From: a virus | IMG/VR virus record: IMGVR_UViG_3300042879_000676 | Location: 1-23,793 of that record | Length of the DNA stretch: 23,793 nucleotides | Reading direction: 5' to 3' (one strand) | In this document: in pieces, positions 7,130 to 15,374 of the stretch | Layout: every line of letters starts with the position of its first letter | Numbering within the stretch: the first letter of the stretch is position 1 | Notes under the pieces: model-generated | What the model saw: only the letters and a program-made list of their open reading frames with translations | The model's database searches: none | What the model was told of the DNA's origin: nothing | Position numbers and translations under genes: made by a program

Positions 7130-7544
7130 AAACCTTTAGCTCACCATCAACCATAGTTAGCTCAATAGGCTTACGATTGGTCCGAGTATAGTCACGCCCA
7201 CCATCGATAAATGCAGAACCATCGCTGCTGGTGCGATAATCGTGACGATAACCACTCACCACAATCTCACCGTTATCTGCGACCACACCTAAGATTGGGT
7301 CGGAGAAAGCGGACTCTGCATTGCAAATATAGACATGACCATCATGACTAACATATACACCGAAATAGTGGCTATGCGATGGGTCCTTTAGCACAGGCTG
7401 ATAGAAAACCTCAACCGGATGCAGACTCCACCCACCATCTTTGGTCTTAACAGCCCAAGCACCAATATATTTGGCGTTATACATTTGTTCTACAACATCT
7501 GTCTTGAGGCTGTCATAGAACTTTTCTGGGAGCTTGATGTTCAT
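7125..7544 (-). CDS. Conserved hypothetical phage protein
   Basis: 139 residues with no recognised domain. The sequence looks like a compact soluble beta-rich protein: HSHYFGVYVSHDGHVYICNA (58-77), GVVADNGEIVVSGYRHDYRT (86-105) and a C-terminal strand PIELTMVDGELKVS. It has no membrane segment or signal. The ATG overlaps the stop of the upstream 61-residue gene (ATGA), so the two are translationally coupled. Both belong to the transcript starting at the sigma70-type promoter near 8255. Its stop lies inside the late promoter-like box of the next gene. I have a weak memory of similar proteins in T4-like phages, without function. Confidence 0.7.
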   Translation of the reverse strand: MNIKLPEKFYDSLKTDVVEQMYNAKYIGAWAVKTKDGGWSLHPVEVFYQPVLKDPSHSHYFGVYVSHDGHVYICNAESAFSDPILGVVADNGEIVVSGYRHDYRTSSDGSAFIDGGRDYTRTNRKPIELTMVDGELKVS

Positions 7545-7726
7545 TGTTCGACCAACCTATAACAAAAGAAAGCCATTGGCCCCACAGGCAGCGAATCAAA
7601 CGCACCTGCATTACCAATTCTAGCCATCGACTCACACTGCTCCTTATTTGAGGCATACAGTGCAATTCGATTAGGCTCAGAGCCTTCAGAGAACATCACA
7701 CTTACGGCTAATAGTACCCACATCAT
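7541..7726 (-). CDS. Small protein with hydrophobic N-terminus and two cysteines
   Basis: 61 residues. The first 12 (MMWVLLAVSVMF) are hydrophobic, followed by a polar mature part with cysteines at 31 and 55, which suits an exported or membrane-anchored protein with one disulfide. The usual basic n-region of a signal peptide is missing, so export is uncertain. The start overlaps the metalloprotease stop (ATGA), and its own stop overlaps the next start in the same way, so it is the middle of a three-gene coupled unit. No family is recognised. Confidence 0.65.
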   Translation of the reverse strand: MMWVLLAVSVMFSEGSEPNRIALYASNKEQCESMARIGNAGAFDSLPVGPMAFFCYRLVEQ

Positions 7727-8217
7727 CTATTTGATCTCCACAAATATTTGTCATTACCAGTTGCTTGTGCCCACCTATTGAGAAGAGGCTTCTCCATTTC
7801 ATAGGCCTCTTTTTCCCAAGGGTGATCATCATATGATACCTGCTTACTGTCGACCCTTTGACCCTTCCATGTCACCAGATCGCAGTTTTGAATATGATCG
7901 TATAGCTCACGTCTGGCAAATTGCTTTACGTGAATTAATTCATGCGCCAAAGTCTTTAGTGTTCTCTTGCGAGATGGACCAGCATAGAGACGCACCGTAA
8001 ATTCTTTTGGGCGTCTATTGTCATCGGTCCACTCACAGTCGCCATAGATGCACTCAGACTTTAGCAGATCCTTCACCAGTTTTATTCTGATGGTTAGGGT
8101 GTCAGACAGACGATGATTCATCAGATCACATACCATCCACCTAGCCGCATCGCGGACAAGATTTCTGTAGGCCTTATTGTGGCCTCGAACGGTAATATGC
8201 GGACCTGACTTTACCAT
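7723..8217 (-). CDS. SprT-like zinc metalloprotease domain protein
   Basis: 164 residues from ATG 8217, chosen over ATG 8229 because GGGGA stands 7 nt upstream and the promoter start point (about 8234) would leave almost no leader for 8229. The zincin signature HELIH lies at 92-96 (from LKTLAHELIHVKQFARREL), with H92 and H96 as zinc ligands and E93 catalytic. A later WEKEAYEME (134-142) offers a glutamate as possible third ligand. The length and the LAHELIHVKQ context fit SprT-like peptidases; eukaryotic SPRTN, a relative, digests DNA-protein crosslinks. Position beside replication genes fits a role in DNA-bound protein removal or host takeover, which is inference. It heads a coupled unit of three genes under a sigma70-type promoter. 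Confidence 0.75.
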   Translation of the reverse strand: MVKSGPHITVRGHNKAYRNLVRDAARWMVCDLMNHRLSDTLTIRIKLVKDLLKSECIYGDCEWTDDNRRPKEFTVRLYAGPSRKRTLKTLAHELIHVKQFARRELYDHIQNCDLVTWKGQRVDSKQVSYDDHPWEKEAYEMEKPLLNRWAQATGNDKYLWRSNR

Positions 8218-8240
8218 ACATTTCCCCATCGAACAAGGTT

Positions 8241-8269
8241 ATTGTATCAGGCACCCTTCACATTGTCAA
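8241..8269 (-). promoter_or_regulatory. Sigma70-type promoter TTGACA-17-TACAAT
   Basis: On the minus strand, TTGACA (8264-8269) and TACAAT (8241-8246) are separated by exactly 17 bp: a consensus -35 and a -10 with one mismatch from TATAAT. It lies in the 56-nt gap after the 8286-8471 gene and would start RNA near 8234, just upstream of the metalloprotease ribosome binding site. Confidence 0.8.
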
Positions 8270-8285
8270 TGGCTAAACGTATATA

Positions 8286-8471
8286 TCAATGCCAACGTTT
8301 CTTTGGCTGTGAATACCATTCAGGCTCAACTGGCTCGTCAATGGCTTCTTTCTTGGCTCGACGCTCGCGGCGCTCGTCTCGCCAATCACGATTGTAATCT
8401 CTACTTTCATAAAAGCCATGATCATCGTCATCATCATAACCACTACGTTCATTCTTACGACTCTTACCCAT
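8286..8471 (-). CDS. Small highly charged protein downstream of gp41
   Basis: 61 residues, ATG one base after the gp41 stop, with AAAGGTG overlapping the end of gp41 as ribosome binding site. The composition is extreme: a basic start (MGKSRKNERS), five consecutive aspartates at 13-17, alternating Arg/Asp/Glu (RDWRDERRERRAKKEA) and an aromatic/Pro end (EPEWYSQPKKRWH). It is predicted to be disordered, with no known domain. Constant coupling to the helicase suggests a role near the replisome or in nucleic-acid binding, but nothing in the sequence proves it. It ends just before the sigma70-type promoter. Confidence 0.7.
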   Translation of the reverse strand: MGKSRKNERSGYDDDDDHGFYESRDYNRDWRDERRERRAKKEAIDEPVEPEWYSQPKKRWH

Positions 8472-8472
8472 G

Positions 8473-9891
8473 TTACACCTTTAGACCCGAGAAATCCTTT
8501 CGACCCATCTTTTTGGTCGTCCAGCCCATCTTATCTTCCTCATCACGGCGTTGACCAAACTGTGTCTTATCCATGACGGGACGATCCTCCATGATGTCTG
8601 CTTGGGCTGATTGCTCAACATCATAGAGCCGCATTTTTTCTCTATCGACACCAATGACGAACCTACGATTAGCCGCAGGGTCGCTGTATCGATTCTTAAG
8701 CTGCTTGACCATAAACTGACTAAGGTCTTGAAGTTCCTCGGTAGAAATTAGCGCGATCATGAAATCTGCTGTTGCCGGCAGACCAAATGATTCTGAGGTA
8801 TCTGTCAGTTCAACATCGGAGCTGGAGTAGCCGGTTCGTGTCGTCTGTGTCGCAGACACAATCGGTAGATTTCGCTCTACAGCCAGACCTCGAAGTTCTT
8901 CTGCTATAGACTTGATGTAGGTATAGCTATTCACATTCGAACCTGTCTTGATACGTGATGACATGCAGATATTTAGATAATCGATGTAAATAATGTCAGG
9001 TACGAATGATCGCTTAAGATTAAGCTCATTAAGCAGGTGTCGGAAGTGACCTGCATGGGCTGATGCAGTTGGGTATTCTTTGATGATCAGTTTACCAGTT
9101 GTCTTTGATCGAATACCTGCGATCTTCTTTTCATAAAGATCGCGCGGCAGAACCTGCAGGTCAGGAATTGGTACATTGAGAAGATTTGCGTCGATTCGCT
9201 CAGCAATCTTCTCCTCGGCCATCTCCATTGTGATATACAATACGTTCTTACCAAGCATTAGATTGGCCGCGGCCATGTGACACATTGCAAGTGACTTACC
9301 GACACCCGTGCCGGCAAGAATAATATTCAGAGACTTGCGAGATAGACCACCGCGAGTGATCTTATTCATTAGCTCAAGGTCGAAGGGTACCTTTTCTTCG
9401 ACGCGATGATAGAAGTCATATCGATCTGTGTAGTCATCAATAAAGTCATGACCGATATGTGCATCGAAAGATACGGCCAGCGCGTCCGTAAGAATTTGAG
9501 GGATCGAACCCTTGCCTCGATCCTTGTCCTTACCATCAAGAATAGTGATGCTGTCCATGATGGCATTATAGACAGCACGCTCTTGGCAGAACTTCTCAGT
9601 CGCATCGACAAGCCATTCCTTATCGACAGGCTCAGGTGGCGACAAAGAATTAATGGCATCAAGTACTGCTTGATGCTCCTTGTCACCGAGTGACTTTACG
9701 CTGTCAATCTCGATGGCAAGGGCTTCACGACTCGGTAGAGAATTATACTTCTCAACAAAGGTAGAGATATTAGAGTAGATCAGCTTTTCAGCTGCATCAT
9801 TGAAATACTTCTCACTTACGAAAGGCAAAACCTTGCGCGCATATTCTTCATCATGAACCAGATGCCTCAGCACCGTCGTTTCGATTCGCAT
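8473..9891 (-). CDS. 41: Replicative DNA helicase (T4 gp41, DnaB family)
   Basis: 472 residues, close to T4 gp41 (475). The N-terminal helical domain (1-110) includes TTVLRHLVHDEEYARKVLPF. The RecA-like ATPase core has Walker A GTGVGKS (194-200), YITMEMAEEKIAERIDANLL with the catalytic glutamate E223, Walker B IIYIDYL (300-306, D304), and a later SATQTTR sensor glutamine followed by ELTDTSESFGLPATADFM. The hexamer unwinds DNA 5'-3' on the lagging strand and cooperates with primase gp61, which is not in this window. The start ATG lies 41 nt inside the end of the preceding gene; it is kept because residues 3-30 already align with the T4 N-terminus from memory. It sits downstream of uvsX, as in T4. 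Confidence 0.97.
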   Translation of the reverse strand: MRIETTVLRHLVHDEEYARKVLPFVSEKYFNDAAEKLIYSNISTFVEKYNSLPSREALAIEIDSVKSLGDKEHQAVLDAINSLSPPEPVDKEWLVDATEKFCQERAVYNAIMDSITILDGKDKDRGKGSIPQILTDALAVSFDAHIGHDFIDDYTDRYDFYHRVEEKVPFDLELMNKITRGGLSRKSLNIILAGTGVGKSLAMCHMAAANLMLGKNVLYITMEMAEEKIAERIDANLLNVPIPDLQVLPRDLYEKKIAGIRSKTTGKLIIKEYPTASAHAGHFRHLLNELNLKRSFVPDIIYIDYLNICMSSRIKTGSNVNSYTYIKSIAEELRGLAVERNLPIVSATQTTRTGYSSSDVELTDTSESFGLPATADFMIALISTEELQDLSQFMVKQLKNRYSDPAANRRFVIGVDREKMRLYDVEQSAQADIMEDRPVMDKTQFGQRRDEEDKMGWTTKKMGRKDFSGLKV

Positions 9892-10186
9892 TATTCATCT
9901 CTGCGGTTGTTAGAACTACGTGATACAAAATAGAAGCTAGAACATGCTCAAAGCCCTTAAGCATGTCCGGTGTCTGTTCCCAGGTAGAAGTTAAAATCTT
10001 ATAGGTGAAGGAGAGGGTTGCATTACCCTCACCATCATCCATATCATTTACCTTGACTGTCTGAAAATAGAAATTGGTACCGGCAAACTTACCATTCGTA
10101 ATACCGAAGCATAGATGGTCCGTCATCGACGGCTCATCTATGACAGTATACTCAGCCAACGGCTGATTCGGTATCTTCCTCTTCAT
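9851..10186 (-). CDS. Conserved small protein in the position of T4 gene 40
   Basis: 111 residues from ATG 10186, chosen because GGAG stands 7 nt before it; ATG 10192 (two codons earlier) and ATG 10126 (MTDHLCFGI) are alternatives. It overlaps uvsX by 35 nt and gene 41 by 41 nt. The core TDHLCFGITNGKFAGTNFYF and MDDGEGNATLSFTYKIL looks like a small alpha/beta domain, followed by a helix (MLKGFEHVLASILYHVVL) and a polar tail. T4 has gene 40 between uvsX and 41, but this protein shows no clear membrane segment and I cannot support homology with gp40, only the position. I recall similar hypothetical proteins in T4-like phages. Function unknown. Confidence 0.75.
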   Translation of the reverse strand: MKRKIPNQPLAEYTVIDEPSMTDHLCFGITNGKFAGTNFYFQTVKVNDMDDGEGNATLSFTYKILTSTWEQTPDMLKGFEHVLASILYHVVLTTAEMNNANRNDGAEASGS

Positions 10187-11225
10187 CTTCATTCTCCGTC
10201 ATCTGACCTTGACCATACTTAAATTCCTTACCTGCTGCGGCATCAATCGCATCAAGCAAACTCTTAGTGAAGAACCGCTCCGGGTCTTCTTCGATCTGCT
10301 TACCATACCACTTACCGCCGTCTGGCATTTCAAATCGATTTGATACCTTCTTGATTATACCATGTTTCTCAGCCAAGTCAAGAAGTCCGTAGTATCTATT
10401 CAGGCCGTCATCATAAGAAAGCCTCACATCAATTGACTTGTTCTCTTTAGTAAAGCGACTCTTGGCCAGGCGACAATGAATAATGTTGCCCACAACTTCT
10501 GTGCCGTCACGATCTTTCTTCTTCGACAGGAAGAGAATTTGCGAGGCCGCATACTTCAGACCTTCGCCACCACCCATGTCCTTTGTGGGAACATATGCGC
10601 CGATCACATTGAAGATATGATTTGTCACCAGCAGTGACACATTAGCCCGGGCCAGCTTAAGAGACAGCGCACGAAATGCGCCGCGAATAAGTTGCGACCG
10701 AGTCATGTCGCGGGTGTTCTTACCCTCAGAGATATCTTCCATCTCTTTCTCAGTCGAAAGCTGACCAAGCGAGTCAAGAACCATGAGCATCTTCGGGCGC
10801 TCCTTCTCAGGCACCTTCAGATAGTTGTCAAGAATACGCATCGCATGTGTGCGAAAGCCCTGCACAGTGGCCTGCTCTGAAATGACAACGCGACGTGGGT
10901 CAATATCGCGCGCGACAAACATCTCCTTTGTCACGGCTGCTTCGGTATCATAGTAGATGACACCAGCATCAGGGTTGTCCTTAAGAAACTGTTGCACCAG
11001 ACCAAGAACGAAGAACGTCTTACCAGTTGCGCTCTCGCCAGCAAATACTGTGATCTTGTTGTTAGGTACACCACCATAGATGCTACCAGATAGTGCAGCA
11101 TTCAGCAGGTATGAACCCGTGTCCATCGTGCCCGCAAATTCTGACGAATGCAGACCATCATCTGCAATGTGTGTATCAACATCTGCGATTTGCTTTACCA
11201 TATCGCGGAAGAAATCTTTACTCAT
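10152..11225 (-). CDS. uvsX: UvsX recombinase (RecA-like)
   Basis: 357 residues, slightly shorter than T4 UvsX. Walker A GESATGKT is at 63-70, a GVIYYDTEAAVTK block at 88-100 carries the E96 region used for ATP hydrolysis, and Walker B MLMVLDSLG is at 146-154. A stretch VSLLVTNHIFNVIGAY fits the glutamine/histidine sensor region. The C-terminus is strongly acidic (NEDEEEDTESA), as in T4 UvsX and RecA, where it tempers DNA binding. It forms filaments on single-stranded DNA and drives strand exchange for recombination-dependent replication. The ATG overlaps the upstream stop (ATGA) behind AGGAGATA. Mediator UvsY is not in this window. Confidence 0.96.
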   Translation of the reverse strand: MSKDFFRDMVKQIADVDTHIADDGLHSSEFAGTMDTGSYLLNAALSGSIYGGVPNNKITVFAGESATGKTFFVLGLVQQFLKDNPDAGVIYYDTEAAVTKEMFVARDIDPRRVVISEQATVQGFRTHAMRILDNYLKVPEKERPKMLMVLDSLGQLSTEKEMEDISEGKNTRDMTRSQLIRGAFRALSLKLARANVSLLVTNHIFNVIGAYVPTKDMGGGEGLKYAASQILFLSKKKDRDGTEVVGNIIHCRLAKSRFTKENKSIDVRLSYDDGLNRYYGLLDLAEKHGIIKKVSNRFEMPDGGKWYGKQIEEDPERFFTKSLLDAIDAAAGKEFKYGQGQMTENEDEEEDTESAVG

Positions 11226-11869
11226 GTATTATCTCCTTGTGTCTTGGTTGATTTGAATTCTGTCATATAGCTGTTGTCTGTGATTTGATTACGCTTATTT
11301 TCTACGGAATATACTGTCATGTCAATCTGATACCCTGGGTTACTTCTAAGTGGTACATCAATCCACGCATCATCATGCCATATAATCCTATTGTTGGGGT
11401 ATGCATAGAAATTACCATCATCAACCTTGAACATATGCGCGCACTTATGTTCAGGCGTTTCACTAAAGTTTGTGTCTAGAATACCCTTGTTCTCCCATGA
11501 CCAATCCATAGTAAACATATATTCACCACCAATACGGCTACCGTCACAACGAATTAGTTGTGCGCGCAAGCCAGCCATACGAGTGCGAATATTAACGTCA
11601 ATATACGGGCTAAAGCAGTTCCAGTAATAGCAATCTTCAATCTTTGGAACTGGTGCGTCTGTCTTCCAGCAGAAAGCCATCAACGGGCGACGAGTCCAGT
11701 TGACGCCATTATCTAGAAAGGCTTCAAAGAGAGGCACGCGCTTCTCCATGCTTGCAACGCTATGCACATCGCATAGCGTAAATTCACCATGACCCTTCTC
11801 ATGATTATACAGATATTCATTCCGCATGTAGCAGGTGAATGTTGGTAGGTTGTGATTTAGATATGACAT
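11222..11869 (-). CDS. Conserved hypothetical protein between gene 43 and uvsX
   Basis: 215 residues; ATG overlaps the gene 43 stop (TAATG) and its stop overlaps the uvsX start (ATGA). It is rich in aromatic residues and has at least five cysteines (including CYMRNEY, CDVHSV, FCWKTD, DCYYWNC and HKCAHMF), unusual for a phage replication region. Strand-forming segments such as GEYMFTMDWSWENKGILDTNF and NRIIWHDDAWIDVPLRSNPGY suggest a beta-rich soluble fold. No catalytic motif is evident. Coupling to both polymerase and recombinase argues for early/middle expression and possibly a DNA-replication accessory role, which is inference only. Confidence 0.75.
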   Translation of the reverse strand: MSYLNHNLPTFTCYMRNEYLYNHEKGHGEFTLCDVHSVASMEKRVPLFEAFLDNGVNWTRRPLMAFCWKTDAPVPKIEDCYYWNCFSPYIDVNIRTRMAGLRAQLIRCDGSRIGGEYMFTMDWSWENKGILDTNFSETPEHKCAHMFKVDDGNFYAYPNNRIIWHDDAWIDVPLRSNPGYQIDMTVYSVENKRNQITDNSYMTEFKSTKTQGDNT

Positions 11870-14370
11870 TAGGTGAAAAACCTAGCTAGGGTTGGTCGGT
11901 CCTCATCCTGCCAACCGATCACGTCTAGGATCGAACGAAGCGGGTCAAGGAATGCTTTGTCAAACTGCATTCTGTAGTCTATGTATTGACTCACATCAAA
12001 CTCGGGCGGTAGCATAGATGGGATAGCCAAAACATTCTCACCCAACGTGTTTGGCATCTTAAGATAACAAAACTTAACCTTCTCGCCGTCTTTGATTGTT
12101 TGATATGTCTTATCAAGCCCAAGCTGCTTGAGGCGACGATTATATGCAAGGCTCGCGCGCACATGAATCGGTATGCTTTTTTCTGCGCGCGAATACTTTG
12201 TCAAACCCTGCACGCCACGAGGAAATGCAACATCTTCAAACGGAAGCTTGTTGAATTGCTCACGGAAAGATGCGACAAATTCTTGAAGGGTCGCCTCATC
12301 TTTGTTCATGATGATATCAAGCGCATCCTTAATTGCCTTACGACATGCGCCTGGCGTTGAAGACTTGACAGCTTCGATACCCATCATCTTTAGCTTTGGC
12401 TTCTCATATCGCACGCCCTCAGAGTCATGCACATTGAGAATGTATCGCTTCTTACCAGTCCAGATACCGCGATCTGCGATGACCTCGCGCTTCATCGACA
12501 TCTTCTGTGCAAATGCATTCATATGCTCTTGCAGGCTAGAATAGATGCGATCAATGATAGGTTCAAAGCCTTGCGATGCAGCCTTGTCGAGATAGTTGAC
12601 AATCTGCTCCTTCGTCGGGTCTTTATCTTTGAACATCTTCTTGATTAGATCATCAAGGGTAATGTAAAGACTGTCAGTATCAACCGCAATCACATAGTCT
12701 TTGTCGGTTGTGCCGAGCAGCTTGTTGATATGCTCATTGATCTTGACCTCAGCCCAGCGAATAGAAAGCTGACCACCAACGGTGATAGCTGTGGCCTGAT
12801 TGAGGTCATAGAATCGAAAGTAAGGGTTGCCGATTGCACCGTAAGCTGAGTTTAGCTGAACCTTCTTTGCAAGCTGCATGTTCTTGTATCGAGATACAGC
12901 CTTCTCATGCTCTCGCTTTTCTTGAGGTGTCTTGGCCGACTCAACATCTTTCTGAGCCTGAATCATCTTGCGCTTGTATTCGGAGCGACTATCATACATG
13001 CGCTCCATCATCTCAGGCAGAAAACCCTGTCGCGCATTACTGAAGTATCGACCGTTGGCTGCAAGACTGTAGCCTTCTCGCGTCGGTGGCGTGAAGTTAG
13101 AATCAAGCAATTGATCGACAGTAATATCGACACGATGCTCTCTGTCAAGCATCTCAGGCGAGATGTTATACTGCATGATAAGATGCGGGTACAGAGAGTT
13201 CAGGTCGAAAGACAGAACCCATTGATGCGCGCCCACAATAGGCTCTTTAACATATGCGCCGACATAGGCCTCGTCCTTGCTGCCGCCACCAGTCATAGGC
13301 ACACACACCTTCTTCTTCCACAGGTGATTGTGGATTAGTACATCCCACATCTTAACCTGTGTGAATACGTCGGTGTAGTTGACCTTGGCGTCATATGCGA
13401 GTGCGAGAACCATGTCGATAAGCTTCATCTTCTCATCAAGACGATCAACAAGCTCAACGTCTTTGATGTTATAGTCAATAAACTTTTGATAGTTCTCTTT
13501 GTAAAGCTTGTGCAGCGAGCCATATTCAGAATAGTCTAGCTTCTTCTCACCGAGTTCAACGTGAGCGATATGATCAAGGCGATATGACTCTTGCTGCGAA
13601 TACGTAAACTTCTTGTAGAGTTCAAGATAGTCTAGCGTAGAGACGCCGGCAATATCAACTGCCGTCTGCGTCTTACCCATGATATTGGTCGTGCGCTGCG
13701 AGATAAAGCCCCAAGGCGACAGTCGCTTTGCGGCCTTCTCATCTAGCACCTTAGAGATACGATTGACAAGATAGGGAATATCGAAGAACGTGATATTCCA
13801 TCCGGTGACAATCTCGGGGTGATACCCGCGCTCCCATTCGATCAGAAACGTCTCTAGCAGGTCGCGCTCATCACGGCAGCGAATATATCGCACAGCATGA
13901 TGCGACGGTCGATAGTCACCACAACCCATTGCAATAATTTTCTTACCGCGCTTTAGTGTGATGGCTGTGATTGGCTCTTGGGCTAGCTCTGGAGTCGGGA
14001 AGCCATTCTCAGAACCGACCTCGATATCAAGATTGGCAATCTCAATCAGGTCACGATCATATTGGATTTCACCAGGGTATTCCTCATTGAGGAATGCATA
14101 CTGAAATCGCGGCAGACCATAGATATCGAAATTGGATACATCGCTGTATTTTTCGATAAAGTCTTTGGCCTCACGGATGCGCTCAAATTGCATGGGCTCA
14201 ACTGCTTGCCCAAACATATTGCGCCAACCAGACTTAGCATGACCACCCTTGGATGGCACAAACAGAGTGGGTTGATATTTGATGCGGTCAGAAAAGCGAA
14301 TACCATTCTCGTAGCCGCGCACGTGAATGGTATCACCGATTTGAAAGGCAAAGGTATAGAATTTTGTCAT
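11869..14370 (-). CDS. 43: Family B DNA polymerase with 3'-5' exonuclease (T4 gp43)
   Basis: 833 residues (T4 gp43: 898). The exonuclease has Exo I NLDIEVGS (D115, E117), Exo II NITFFD (192-197) and Exo III YNIKD (Y300, D304). The polymerase has motif A SFDLNSLYP (D389), motif B KKVQLNSAYG (502-511) and motif C VDTDS (D564, D566). All catalytic residues are present, so it should be active and proofreading. The C-terminus ends TLARFFT, a plausible clamp-binding peptide comparable to the aromatic tail of T4 gp43. The N-terminus MTKFYTF matches the T4 start in style, supporting ATG 14370. Only weak GGTGG precedes the ATG, and a sigma70-type promoter lies so close that its transcript would be leaderless. 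Confidence 0.98.
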   Translation of the reverse strand: MTKFYTFAFQIGDTIHVRGYENGIRFSDRIKYQPTLFVPSKGGHAKSGWRNMFGQAVEPMQFERIREAKDFIEKYSDVSNFDIYGLPRFQYAFLNEEYPGEIQYDRDLIEIANLDIEVGSENGFPTPELAQEPITAITLKRGKKIIAMGCGDYRPSHHAVRYIRCRDERDLLETFLIEWERGYHPEIVTGWNITFFDIPYLVNRISKVLDEKAAKRLSPWGFISQRTTNIMGKTQTAVDIAGVSTLDYLELYKKFTYSQQESYRLDHIAHVELGEKKLDYSEYGSLHKLYKENYQKFIDYNIKDVELVDRLDEKMKLIDMVLALAYDAKVNYTDVFTQVKMWDVLIHNHLWKKKVCVPMTGGGSKDEAYVGAYVKEPIVGAHQWVLSFDLNSLYPHLIMQYNISPEMLDREHRVDITVDQLLDSNFTPPTREGYSLAANGRYFSNARQGFLPEMMERMYDSRSEYKRKMIQAQKDVESAKTPQEKREHEKAVSRYKNMQLAKKVQLNSAYGAIGNPYFRFYDLNQATAITVGGQLSIRWAEVKINEHINKLLGTTDKDYVIAVDTDSLYITLDDLIKKMFKDKDPTKEQIVNYLDKAASQGFEPIIDRIYSSLQEHMNAFAQKMSMKREVIADRGIWTGKKRYILNVHDSEGVRYEKPKLKMMGIEAVKSSTPGACRKAIKDALDIIMNKDEATLQEFVASFREQFNKLPFEDVAFPRGVQGLTKYSRAEKSIPIHVRASLAYNRRLKQLGLDKTYQTIKDGEKVKFCYLKMPNTLGENVLAIPSMLPPEFDVSQYIDYRMQFDKAFLDPLRSILDVIGWQDEDRPTLARFFT

Positions 14371-14376
14371 GCCACC

Positions 14377-14405
14377 ATTATATACGGTTATTACTTGCGT
14401 GTAAA
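14377..14405 (-). promoter_or_regulatory. Sigma70-type promoter TTTACA-17-TATAAT before gene 43
   Basis: TTTACA (14400-14405) and a perfect TATAAT (14377-14382) with a 17-bp spacer on the minus strand. The -35 lies inside the end of the upstream gene (stop at 14391). The predicted start point, 6-7 nt after the -10, falls on or next to the gene 43 ATG at 14370. Confidence 0.75.
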
Positions 14406-14714
14406 GGGTACAATGTTCTCGTTTTTAGGCAACTCTTCTGAGTCAAGTTTACCATGATAACCCATGGTCATTTCATTATCCGGATCGTATATAAAGAGAA
14501 TATTTCTCTCATAAATTTTTATAGCTTTGTTAGACGTAAATGGAATGTAATCAGTTATGCCTACTGATGGCGCGCCTGCACTATTTGTCATGCCAACTAG
14601 TAGTCCTGGATTGAAGAGAGTCCATGCTCGATCTGATTCCTCAAACCGAGCATGGGAGATAACGTCTTCACCGGTGATCAGCTTTAGGCCGATCACCGGA
14701 TACTTCTTAGGCAT
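14391..14714 (-). CDS. Small conserved hypothetical protein, possibly Sm-like
   Basis: 107 residues; ATG overlaps the endolysin stop (TAATG). The pattern, an N-terminal strand with LKLITGEDVISHARFEE, then WTLFNPGLLVG, ITDYIPFTSNKAIKIYERNILFIYDP and a helical/polar end (MTMGYHGKLDSEELPKN), is like small proteins of marine T4-like phages that begin with K-L-x-(S/T)-G-E-(D/E)-(V/L)-I and look like Sm-type beta barrels. The Sm-like assignment is from pattern memory, not a proven family. Two perfect 9-bp inverted repeats lie in its first 30 codons. Its end carries the -35 of the gene 43 promoter. Confidence 0.7.
   Translation of the reverse strand: MPKKYPVIGLKLITGEDVISHARFEESDRAWTLFNPGLLVGMTNSAGAPSVGITDYIPFTSNKAIKIYERNILFIYDPDNEMTMGYHGKLDSEELPKNENIVPFTRK
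14622..14655. repeat. Inverted repeat 1 (9-bp arms) inside the 14391-14714 gene
   Basis: CCATGCTCG (14622-14630) and CGAGCATGG (14647-14655) are perfect inverted repeats around a 16-nt loop. In the mRNA they form a hairpin over codons about 20-31. It lies 15 nt from a second, similar repeat. Confidence 0.7.
14671..14699. repeat. Inverted repeat 2 (9-bp arms) inside the 14391-14714 gene
   Basis: CCGGTGATC (14671-14679) and GATCACCGG (14691-14699) are perfect inverted repeats with an 11-nt loop, placed 15-43 nt downstream of the start codon at 14714. The hairpin would stand at the front of the coding sequence, where it could slow ribosomes or RNA decay. Confidence 0.7.
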
Positions 14715-15364
14715 TAGTGATCGCCTAGCACACCCAGAATTTCATGGTAGTGATGCTCACGATCTGCGAGACCAAGATCACCACCGTTGACAAGCTTTGT
14801 CATCTTACGAACATCACCAGTGTCAGCCACTTCATTCAGACCACGAGACTTCCAGAACCAAGCAGCCGAACGAGCAGCACCCTCAGGCGTCTCAAGATAT
14901 GACGGATCTGTTGTCAGATCCTTATTAAGACCCTTACCACAATTCGTGTAATTGCTACGACCAGTTAGCTGAATAAGACCACGCCCGCGAAATCTCCAGC
15001 CGTCACCCTCATTCACGTTACCGAGATTCTTTGCACCCCATGCACCACCATAGATGATGTTTGCAATGCCTTCCTGATTTGCAGGCTTCTTAGTCGCATC
15101 GTCACGACCAACCTCAGCAGCCTGAGCAGCGGTAATGCGAGAACCAAAAAGAGCAGTTAGGGCCGAAGCCTTATAGTTCAGATTTTCCTTGATGGCTGAA
15201 AACTGTGCGGACTCATGCGCTGTCTGCGACAGAAACCCGGCGAGGCGCTTGGGTGTGTTAATCTCAAATTCCTCGCAAGCTGCGATAAGCGCATCTGCAT
15301 ACGCATTGAGATTATTCGGGTTAGCCTTGGGAAAGCACTTGCGTAGGGTTTCTGCTGTCAGCAT
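14714..15364 (-). CDS. Endolysin, glycoside hydrolase family 19 (chitinase-like lysozyme)
   Basis: 216 residues forming a single GH19 catalytic domain without signal peptide, membrane segment or separate wall-binding domain. Catalytic glutamates are E51 in FLSQTAHES and E60 in IKENLNY; YGGAWGAKNLGN and WRFRGRGLIQLTGRSNY (about 122-140) are family hallmarks of the substrate cleft. In phages these enzymes cut the glycan strands of peptidoglycan at the end of infection. Without a signal it needs a holin to reach the wall, and none is visible nearby. The start has AAGGAG 7 nt upstream, and that site overlaps the stop of the 53-residue gene, so the two are coupled. T4 uses a different lysozyme (gpe), so this is a non-orthologous replacement. 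Confidence 0.93.
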   Translation of the reverse strand: MLTAETLRKCFPKANPNNLNAYADALIAACEEFEINTPKRLAGFLSQTAHESAQFSAIKENLNYKASALTALFGSRITAAQAAEVGRDDATKKPANQEGIANIIYGGAWGAKNLGNVNEGDGWRFRGRGLIQLTGRSNYTNCGKGLNKDLTTDPSYLETPEGAARSAAWFWKSRGLNEVADTGDVRKMTKLVNGGDLGLADREHHYHEILGVLGDH

Positions 15365-15374
15365 TGGTTTCTCC

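Noticed and set aside
9851-10186. Naming this gene 40 after T4 gp40
   Set aside because: Only the position between uvsX and 41 agrees. No membrane segment or sequence match could be recognised.
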